From: Symsagittifera roscoffensis
Taxonomy: Eukaryota; Xenacoelomorpha; Acoela; Convolutidae
Reading direction: 5' to 3'
Assembly: GCF_963678635.1 (NCBI RefSeq)
Contig: NC_087062.1
Span: forward strand, 28,110,833-28,174,832
DNA: 64,000 bases
The notes under the pieces are model-generated. The model was given only the letters and a program-made list of their open reading frames with translations, was not told the origin of the DNA and did no database searches. This document shows, piece after piece, positions 54,413-64,000 of this stretch. Position 1 is the first letter of the stretch. Each line of letters starts with the position of its first letter. The position numbers were made by a program, and so were the translations under genes.

Positions 54413-54842
54413 TTATGAACAAAACGGCCCAAAATCAAAATTTTTATATCTTTTAGTTAAAATTAATGCGGCAGAATTTTATTGGCTAATTTTAGCCAAT
54501 CAAATTCAAGCAACATGGTCAGGCTTGTCAATCAGCTGTTCCAGCAGAAAAAAATATTAGCCGAAGTAATTGAGAATGTGAATGTTGGTCAAATAATAAC
54601 ACTAATTTAATGTTTTTTTTGAGAATATATACCCAAAGAAAAAAGTTGAGAAAAATGGTTTCAACGCAGAACAATTTCTCTCGTTTTGGTCATTTCGGCA
54701 TATAATATCTGCCTTAAATTTCAACTGAAATACCGGACCCTGTTGTTTGCATATGATTGGCTAATGAACCAATCAGATTCAACCAATTATTGACTGAAGA
54801 TCAAGATGTAGAAATACTTATTTTGGGCCGTTTTGTGCATAA
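54413..54842. mobile_element. MITE with ACAAAACGGCCCAAAAT terminal repeats
   Basis: Left TTATGAACAAAACGGCCCAA (54413) is mirrored by TTGGGCCGTTTTGTGCATAA ending near 54842. Inner arms also pair more weakly (GATTGGCTAA against TTAGCCAATC). 430 bases, no coding frame. Confidence 0.75.
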
Positions 54843-56817
54843 AACCGGCAATCGGAATCTTCAGGGTTTTGCCCTCATATACAAGCAGTCTTGTTTATTC
54901 TTTTTTTTTGTCTGAAAATAATTCTCTTACTCAAGTTAGGACTTTCATTCAAAGAATATGGCATGGATGATCAAACATCGTTATCAACGAATAGCAAGAA
55001 CTCAATTAAGTAAATCAATGACTCAGGTATGGAAAATTGACATTTAAGCTATGGTTATCGATAATTTATCATTGGCGCTGCACTTGTTTTTGGACTTTTC
55101 AGAATAATGCAAATGAAAAGCTCCCAGCGGGGATCGAACGAACAATCCAACATTTTTTAAAAAATATTGTAGCATGTTTAGGGGACTTATGCCGGCCACT
55201 ATCTGATAAATGCGATATGCTAATTTTCTTTAAAAAAATGTTGTTTTATCAGCATGTTATAGCTGTAAAAATCGCGACTTCTGTATTTTCAATCATTGAA
55301 AAACATCTCCAGACTATTTCAGTTGCGCTTGTTGAGTAAACCTCATCTGGAAACATGAACATAATCATGGGAAATATCATTATCCAGAGAACAAGTTGCT
55401 CCTTGGAGGGTATTTCTGTCGTTCTAGACCATAACGACAGTCGACTGACACTGATTAATGGGTTGCATTCTGTCTTAGTGAAAAAAATAGTTCCTACAAA
55501 AATCACGTCAGAAGCTGATTAAGATAGCATTGCTGCTTCAGTAATCACACTGTATAATGCAAATACGGCTATAAACACCGCATTATTACTCCAAAAGATA
55601 TTTAAAAACTAAAAATACTTTCTTGTTGAGCCAAATTGAAGTAGGTAATAGTTAATAATTATCTTGATAGATGACTCATTTGAACATGAATGCTCTTATC
55701 AGGGTGAAACCCAGAACTTTCAGACTGCACTTAAGTTCTCAGGAATCAGCCATCCTTTAAAGAAAATTCAAAGTTGATAGTATATCGAACAATTGAAAAA
55801 AATATATATTTTTTTTTCAGATTTTTAATTTTTTGAAAAATTTTCCCTTCATACTATGTTTAATACAAGATGATGTAATTAGCGTCTGCCTATTATTGAA
55901 ATTTCAAAAAAGCTTGTATAAAAAAAAGTTGAACAACTTTTGAGCGCTTAATGGGATTGAATAGCCGTACACGCGTTCATGCAACAAAATACATCGCGCT
56001 CTATCAAATAGTCTCAAGTTAGCCAAACTGGCAATTTTCAAACCACAACTTTTTTTAAACAAAAAATGGCTATCCTTGACATGGTTTTTACAAATTGCGC
56101 TCAAGATATCCATTTATTTCAGCTTTTAACAAAATCACCCTTCAGTAAAAAACGTCCTTTAGAAGCGGCTAGTTGAAACGTTTGTTAGATGTTTTGAGAT
56201 TATTTTTGAAAGTTATCTTGCACGCGCTTTATAAAGTTTCGAGTGACACATTATAAAGTAAAATTTCAAGAAAACAATGTTAATTCAAAAAAATGATTAT
56301 TGCGTGGGGATAATTTCACTGCTTACGCGTTATAGAATGAAATTGATGGCTCATTTATTGTCCTAAATGATCAATTTGGCTATTTTCAAATGCGAAAACG
56401 AACTATACAAAACTGCTCGTATCAAGGCGAAGCCCTAAATAATTCGACTGCAGTAATAACCTGAAAAAAGTATATTCAATAAAATAAAATTAAAACTTTT
56501 CTTTAATTTGAGATTTTTTGTGAAAATCATCCCCCCGCACGCCATAAAAATTTAAAAGTCCTATTAAAAGTCAAAATGTTTCTGCAGAAAAAAAAACAAC
56601 TCTTGGATAGATATTCCTTCACTTTCTTCAAAAAATTGGTGAAAAAATTGAAAAAACTCAATTGCAAGAATAAGAAGATTTTTAACTCATCTAATCTAGC
56701 GGTAGACCATCTCAAGGCATTGAAAACTACGTCGAGTTCAATTATTATCTCATTTATATTTCAACATCGAACTGACGCGACTGCTCGTTTGAGTGCAACG
56801 TTTTGATTTTTCCGACT
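54843..56817. other. Stretch of about 2 kb without a gene
   Basis: Ends of the dispersed family lie at about 54880 (+), 55687 (-) and 56410 (-). Otherwise only short random frames. Confidence 0.5.
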
Positions 56818-57285
56818 TTCGTCACAAAAGTAACGAAATATTTTTTCTCGGGATGCGTTTTTTCTTCGACAAATTTCGACTTTTGAACTAGCCGTTTTTG
56901 ACAATTTTTTTTATTCGAAAGGTAGTGTTGTCCTGAGCTTAAATTTGAAAAGATATTTCACCTGTGATCATTTTTTGTAAAATTATGGGGGTTTAAAGAT
57001 AGCCATTTTGGCCAATTTGTACAATTAACGCGCTATTAACGCGTAATTGCATGAAAATGCGTGAAATGAGTGAAATCGTTCCAATTGGTTGAAGGAAGCT
57101 TATTTGCGATAATTGATTTGTTAATAGGATCAAAATCTATCACTTTTTGATTTATATGTCGTGTGGGGGATGGTGTTCAAAAATCTTTTAAAAAAATCAT
57201 TTTGTTTTGTTACATGTAATTTTTAAATGTCATTACTGCTCCATTAACCTTAAAAGGCAGTCGTCGCCCTGATACGAAAGTCCGG
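56818..57285 (+). repeat. Dispersed 0.5-kb family, full copy 1
   Basis: Left end AAGTAACGAAATATTTTTTC, middle ATGGGGGTTTAAAGATAGCC, TTGATTTGTTAATAGGA; right end AAAAGGCAGTCGTCGCCCTG, then ATACGAAAGTCC. Same order as copy 2 with many substitutions. It has no open frame. Confidence 0.75.
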
Positions 57286-57884
57286 TTTGTTTGGCGCCTT
57301 GGATTCTTTCGGTAAAGTCAATTTAAAAACGAAACGATGCAATTCATGTCTGCTAAAGCGATAATTGTTAAATAACCTGCTTTCATTCCTTTTGAAATTG
57401 CTATTTTTTTCTTCGCAGCTAAAATAACAAAACTCCTATGTTTTAAGAGTCCGCAGAAAGCAGAAATTTGCAAATGCTTCGCAAGTAAAAGTTGCATATT
57501 GACAACCGCCAAACACTCTAATATTATAGAGTCAATATCTATCAGCTTACGAAAAAACGTGGAAAAATTGCTGATTTAAATCTAGAATTTTCTTTGAAAA
57601 AAATAACGAACAGAAATCTCCGTCACTTTCTTCAGAATCCGGGAAATTTTTGAAAGCTTGTTTTCAGAAATTGAAAATGCATTTTGACAGTTTAATTATT
57701 ATGAAGTAGTTTTTTATATTTGAATTACCAGAAAACCAAGATCAAATACCAAAAACTGGTTTGGTCCAAAATAGGCATTTTTCAAGATCAAGTTAACATT
57801 TGATCATAATATGCTGCTACAGTACCATTTGATTTCTAGAAAAACTAAATTCTTTTTTTGTCTTGTTGTTCCAAATATCGTACC
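57286..57884. other. Stretch without recognisable features
   Basis: No gene or clear repeat seen. Confidence 0.4.
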
Positions 57885-58385
57885 GAAAGTAACAGAATAG
57901 TTGTGCTCGGGTTGGTTTTTTTTTCTTCAGACAAATTTCGACTTTTTAAATGACCTTTTTTGACGGAGTTTTGTTATATCTTTCAAAAAATAATGTTAAT
58001 TTAAGCTTAAAATTTACAGAAATTTCACCGGTGATCAATTTTTCTGAAGTTATGGGGGTTTAAACATCGCAATTTTGGTCAGCTTGGGACAATTGCCGCG
58101 CGATATATATTTTGTGCTATTAACGCGTAAACGGAGAGTTTACCCGTCCTAGAAATCGTTCCAAATTTGTTGAAGGTTGCTTAATTATCATAATTGATTT
58201 GTTAATAGGAGCGATTTCTATCATTTTGTACTTTATATGGGTTGCGGGGTATGGTTTTCACAAAAAAATCACAAATTAAAAAAATGTTTTAGTTTTGATT
58301 TTGTTACTTTAATTTTTCCAAGTTATTACTGCTCCTTAGACCTGAAAAAGCAGTCGGAACATTCAGAGTTTCGCCCTGTTACGAG
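57885..58385 (+). repeat. Dispersed 0.5-kb family, full copy 2
   Basis: Left end AAAGTAACAGAATAGTTGTG, then CTCGGGTTGG; middle ATGGGGGTTTAAACATCGC, TTGATTTGTTAATAGGAGC; right end AAAAAGCAGTCGGAACATTC, then GTTTCGCCCTGTTACGAGC. Confidence 0.75.
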
Positions 58386-61300
58386 CAGTATTGTTCATAT
58401 ATTTGATAAATCAGCAGCTCAGAAAATAGCTAAATTTAACATTCCATCTTTCTCCTGCTTTTGGTTCAGTTTATATAGTTTAAATAATGAATAGTAGAAT
58501 GCAATTTTTTCGGCGCAGAAATTTTTTTGATTTTTTGAAACGAAATTACGACCAGTATGGCTTTGATATAACGCTTACATTGAGCCATACGAAATTTTTG
58601 CGCAAAAAAATTGATGCTAAGGCTTCTTCTTTTTTTGCGGAACAGTGCATTTTAATCATAAAACTTACACATTGACCACTGCAGAAATAAATATTTTCAG
58701 AGACAATATGACACTTCTACTTTTTCAGAAGTTCAAAAACTTGCGCCAATTTTTCCACTATCAAAATTTATACATTTTGTCCGGTGTTCGATTCAGACTG
58801 ATTTTTCAGAAATTCATAGATGCATTCAACTATCCTTCAATAGCAAACCCATTGTCCATTTAATAAGGATTTTTCATCTAAACTATAAGGGGTATTAAGC
58901 GATCCATCGCTTCAATTGCATGCTTCTTTTTTATCTAAATTTCTTTTTTCTTTTTCTCACCGCTAGTTGTCGATTTTCACCGCATTTAAAATTTATATAG
59001 ATTTCAGACTACTGCTAGTAATTCCGAAGGCTAGATTCAAAAAGAGTACGCAGTTGGTATGTAGTAGCACAGAGTAATCCGATTCATTAGAAAAACATTG
59101 AAAAAAAAAACTGAAAACGTGTGCTCAGCCATATTAAGAGGAGTAAGGGTAGATGTCTATCTTCACTTCCGAAAAGTATTTCTATTTCTCTTAAACAAGA
59201 TTTGTTTTTATTTTGGTCGCTTAACTTAAAATACGGCAGCAAAACATGGTTGGTTACTCGACTCCATTTGACGTTTAATTGTGGCAGCTACTTTGATTTG
59301 AAAATTGAATTAATTTTTTGATCAATTTACTTCTTCGATTTTGTAGCTCTTTGAAATACTGCCGTTTTTCATAGTGAGCCAAGAAAACATCTGTAAACCT
59401 ACTTAAATAATATAGTTTTTTTAATCAAGGGCGGATTCAGAGGGGTTCCTGGGGCCTTTAGTGTTTTGGAAGAACTCGTTTTGTCAGCCAAAAAAACTCT
59501 GCTAAATTTTTGACACATTTATTGAAATTCGCACGGTTGAAAAAAATCCTAGGTCCACCCCTGCTGTTAATAATGCCTATCTAGCCAATGTAAAACATGC
59601 CTATTTAGTTAAAACCTAAAACTCCCATCAAGATTTTGATTCATCCGCTACCCAAAGGGAAGGAATTGTTCTAGATTTCCTCTACTCAGCAAAAATTCGA
59701 GATCCGAAACTTGATAAGATGTGAAATCGAAATGACGCGTATTGGACAATGAAACAGAAAGAAAATCAGCGAAACAGAAAACACACAAATTATTGGGCAT
59801 TTTGTTAAATCGAAGCAAGCAGATACTGAACTTAAAATTTCACTAAAAAATTGGCAATAGAAGTGTATTTCTTAATTTTATATTTTCCACTGCTTAATCA
59901 TTACTACCTGATATTGGTTTCCTTTGCTGCTTCCAAATAAATAATTGTAAATACCAACTGAGCTTACGTGGGTAGCATAAGAAATGGTACATCAGTCTTC
60001 ATTACACCTTAAGATTAACTTTGAGAAAAGAAATCCCCATTCTAATATTGATATTATTTTGATTATCTCTCCTTTCTCTAACCCTGAGTTACTAAATCCC
60101 AAATTTATTTTTTTATTTTCAGTTTTCACAAACTCAAAAAAGAGAAATTGATTTCTATTTTTCAAGTGTTTGTTATTTTATCCTGTTGTTACCGTATACG
60201 TCACAAGTACATGTATTAGACATAGGGTTATAAAGATTTTTAATTTTGTTCAAAAAAGATGAGTTTTATTGCTTTGCTGATTTTTCGGTCTGATTTGTTG
60301 AGCAGCAATAGACGTTTTGTTTCTTTTATTTTAATATCCGCAACTAAATCTGCGTCTTTGTTTCCGACTGAAGAGTAGCGATTGGATTTTTTGTGCTCAA
60401 ATCAGTTTCAGGGCGTTGCAGTTAAACCTAAAATAAACGTAGCATATGCTTTATCAGTTAGCATTGGATTTTCAAAATCGGGCCAGGTTCGTATTTTTCT
60501 ATTTTTATCTAATCTGGTTGGATTAGTTGAAATGATCAACACCTCAACCGAGTACTTAAAGGTTTTTATATTTCATCACAAAACTGTCTGTCTCTGCGCT
60601 TGGGGGCGGTTTAAAAAACTTTCTTGAATAATCCTTTTCTTGTACGTTTTAGTCAAAATGATTTTTTTGGGCTATTTGAGAGGTAGGCTAGTTAGGATGT
60701 AGCTCATGTGTACTAGACAGCAGGAGTGATGGTCTAAGACACAATGAGAGTACAAAAGGGTATTCACCCTAGATTGGGCACCCCCAGTTGGCCTTTTATT
60801 GCTCCGAGTCCATTAAGCCGTATCCCCTTTCACTTCGCCTCATAGTTGCAATTTTTGACAACTGAGTGCCATCTGATCTGTTTTTTGACACTCCTGAGCT
60901 TCTAGTTCAAATCCCCCTCCCCCTACGCCCCCTTACCTTCATTCTCATATTCATTCCCCTGTTGAAACGTAATTGATACAAAGTATAATGCACTTTTATT
61001 CTTTCTTCTTCATTTTGCTTGCGTTTCTGAATTAATCAAAATTTACGGTATTTGTACTGATTCAGACAACTTCACTAACGAAAACCCACCTACACTTTTG
61101 GTAAGTTCTCTATCAAGTTAAAATTGTGTTAAATAATACAAAAAGCCTAGAGAAAAAAAACCACCCGAGCACAAAAAATTGCCTTTTTCTCCAAAAGCCG
61201 GAACACCAAGGCTCCAAGTCCTTAACAACTTTTAATGAGCGATGTTTTTGTTTGGATTTCTGATCCGTGTTTTGAATATTTGTCAAAAACAGCTTCTTAC

Positions 61301-62300
61301 ATTGATTATAAGTACCAACTGGTATATGAACATAGATATTTTTCTAATCATTTAACAAATTTATCACAGGCGCATGTCACCATTTGTTGAATTCATCTCT
61401 ACTCTGTACATTAATAGCCATTACTTTCTTTGGTTCAACTAACATAATAAGCTTCTGTTTTTCTAGCATAGTTTCAAGCAGACATCTGAAAGCCCTTATT
61501 TCATGATTTGAACACTTGAAAACTTTTAAAAAAAGAGTTGTTGTTTCCATGTTTTGTTTACTTTGATGAAACTTCGTAAGTGGGGAGCAACTTTGTCTTG
61601 GTGTTTCAACATTGTTTTAATTTTTGAGCTTTTTTAGGCGCAGAACTAGATGACTCAAATAGTCATCGGATCGATTCAAATGATATATCTTATTGAAGCC
61701 CTTTCAATCTTGATTTGAATGATAATTAAAGGTTATCGAAAAATTTTTCTCAGTATCGAAAAAAAACCGGCAAGACATTTTTGATTTTTTTTTGTCGTCT
61801 AATTTCGAGCGAAAAAAGCAAATTTTAGAACAGATAACTAAGCTTTTATAGAGAAATGAAAAATGAAGTTTACGCCAGAAAACTTTGTTTCGAAATTCTT
61901 GTAGCGATTTTCTAAAATTAAAAAACAAAATTAAATTACAAAGTTTGAAAAAATGATAGGTTTTTGCATTTTTCATTGCTTTTCACCGACCCTAATATTT
62001 TTCTAAAAGAGTGAAAGTCATGGTCAAATGTTGACAAACGTGAAGTTTCCGACAATTTTGAAAACATTTTAACTTTTTTGGAGTATTTTTGAGGACATAC
62101 GCCATTTTTGACAATTATATTTTTTGACACAATTTTAACACAATTTTTTTTACACAATTTTTTCTTTAAAAATGAGGAAGAACTTTGTTTTCTATTGAAC
62201 CTCAATTTTTTCACATAAAATCACAAATAATCATCGGATTGGGTTGAATGGTATACTAAATTTTAAAAAAATGATTAAAGACTAAAAAAAATTTATAAAA
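58386..62300. other. Stretch of about 4 kb without a gene
   Basis: No frame with family features. A short hAT-like remnant is at about 59430-59565 (GGGCGGATTCAGAGG to CCACCCCTGCTG), and a reverse end of the dispersed family at about 61150-61215 (CCACCCGAGCACAAA). Confidence 0.5.
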
Positions 62301-62304
62301 AAAA

Positions 62305-62535
62305 TTGTCAATTTTTTTGAGGTCAACCAAATGGATTATCCGAGCTCTCACAAAGTACTATAGAGACCATTTACTGGCCGAATAATCTCCGGAAATAATC
62401 TCCGCGCTTTTCCATCTCATAATTAGTAATTATTGAAACATTTTAAGATCAATCGGCCAAAAATAAAGGTCTTAAATTAGCATTTTGGGTCGGCAGGAAA
62501 TCCGCACCCAATAAATCCGCTATTGCGGCCACCCT
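62305..62535. repeat. Diverged hAT-like MITE remnant
   Basis: GAGGTCAACCAAATGGATTA, GGGTCGGCAGG and CAATAAATCCGCTATTGCGG match the element at 30993-31404 in order. Confidence 0.6.
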
Positions 62536-64000
62536 TGTTTAAATTTAAGATCCGAACATTTTAAACTCATTTTCATTTTAATTTGTATAAAGACAAGCGA
62601 CTGGTTTTATACAGATGAAAATGAAAATGAATTTGATATGTTCTGATCTCAAATTTAATATTGTTGGAAACATTTAAGCCATAAATTACAAATTTTTTGT
62701 TTTTGATTAGAGCCGTTGTTAAATCGGCCTCTATCAATTCAAAAGAAAACTGGATCTGTTTAAAAACTTATCCTTGTTAAACCAACACTTCAAGTTCAAT
62801 TTCTAAGTACGCTTTTGCTCTTGCGATCCATTGACCTTAAATAATCTCTTTAATTTTACTGCTTCAAAGCATAGATATATTGGCAATTTTCATATTCAAC
62901 CATCAGTAGTTGGATTGGAAAATATCCCGACTTTGACATCCATCTAGCATGTCAAAGCCAGAATCAAATTGTATGGTCAACATCGGAAACAAGTGGGCCT
63001 CGAAAGTCGCAAGCTGGGTCTCAAATTTTTGAACTTACCAAATTTGGCTCGCGAACGTTTGAAATAAAATAGCTCGGGACCCCATGCCCTCCTCGGAACT
63101 CGAATTTCTCACCTACGAATGAATCTGAACGCTGGCAATTGTTTTGCCGGATTCATCTTTGACAGATCAAACATTTTGACAGATCAAACCTCTTTGACAG
63201 ATCGTACATTTTTCTAAAGGCAATAATCACTTTCTTGATCCTGTTTTATTTTCAGGTATTTGAAATTTCAAGGGGTTAAATAATTTTGTCGAATAGGGGG
63301 ACAAGTTGCTTATATTTCCTTCCTCTCCTTCGCTCCAATGAGTAACGTTTTAGAAAATTAAATCATCTGCTTTATTGAATGCGCTTCAATGGGCTCAACT
63401 GATAATTGATGTCTTTCATCGTCAAAGGCTTCCACATGATGCGAGAAATAATTGCTCAATGGCTTCATTTAACGTTTAAAATATCATCATCATCATCATC
63501 ATCATCTTGGAAATTTACAATCATTATATTATTACTTATTGTTAATATGCTGTTTTTATTAATCATTTGAAAATAAAAATTAGAATAAGGCACGCCTCTC
63601 TCTGTTGGATTTTTTTTTGTAATTGCCCATTTTTCATATTTTTGATTCTAAAACCAAATTTGTTTAAAGTAACCAGAAAGGAGAAATCATTTTTAAGTTA
63701 GGCTAGCCATCTTTTTTATGCTTAACCGTCAGTTTGCTATACGGGTAGATAATCATACCAGACATGAAAGCGAGTTTTTTATTCTAATTGTGATAGCTGA
63801 CAAAAAAATCAAAAAATTTTTTTTCGTAGTTCAATCGCATTTTTGACTTTGTAAAATTATTACCAGGAAAATTGTACAAGGGAATACTTTATGGGCGCTG
63901 GTACATTCAGACAATAAGCTTAACTTTTATGATGCTGTAGATAATTTCTTGTTCCATTTACAAGACGAAAGATACACAATTTCTGTTTCTCTTTGCAGTG
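62536..64000. other. Stretch without a gene; (ATC)8 microsatellite at 63483-63506
   Basis: The only clear structure is the ATC trinucleotide run. No coding frame that I can support. Confidence 0.55.

Noticed and set aside
55116..55145. GGGGATCGAAC resembling an inverse tRNA B-box (tRNA-derived SINE or tRNA gene)
   Set aside because: The T-stem does not pair and no A-box or acceptor partner is found within tRNA distance.
60382..60627. 81-aa frame with a hydrophobic stretch
   Set aside because: No family features and no neighbouring exons; likely chance.

Overview
The window is animal (invertebrate) genomic DNA, AT-rich and full of mobile elements. It holds one recognisable host gene. The evidence for an animal is a sodium:neurotransmitter symporter (SLC6 family) gene split into exons with GT-AG introns, together with a Maverick/Polinton DNA transposon, a gypsy-like LTR retroelement, a non-LTR (LINE) fragment and many MITEs. 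I cannot name the species from sequence alone.

Region 1 (1-19.3 kb) is a Polinton (adintovirus-like) element, cut by the left window edge and by a 200-N gap on the right. On the minus strand, in transcription order, it carries three small PC4-like proteins and an unknown protein, a membrane-anchored protein, a DEDD-exonuclease-like protein, a small double-TM protein, the packaging ATPase, a conserved 136-aa protein, the retroviral-type integrase, the penton/minor capsid protein, a basic core-like (pX/mu-like) protein and the major capsid protein. A protein-primed family B DNA polymerase with zinc-finger and OTU-like N-terminal parts lies on the plus strand at the right end. A 4.94-kb block (pX-like to the 142-aa protein) is present twice in direct tandem (895-5830 and 5831-10769). 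Several genes carry frameshifts or stops, many shared by both copies.

Region 2 (about 22.0-41.2 kb) is the SLC6 gene, transcribed leftwards. Seven exons cover TM1 to TM12 (35193 down to 22009). Its large fifth intron contains a gag- and env-like LTR element (23136-28660) that has lost pol, and a decayed LINE (28661-30480). The upstream half of the gene was duplicated in tandem (31069-37084 and 37085-41237). The second copy lost exons 2 and 3. The TM9 exon is damaged in both copies, in different ways.

Region 3 (41.2-64 kb) shows no convincing gene. It is made of MITEs with clear terminal inverted repeats (one mariner-type with TA duplication, one hAT-type with 8-bp duplication, several unassigned), degenerate tandem repeats and a dispersed ~0.5-kb repeat family.

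All function calls rest on motif reading by eye; no database search was run.
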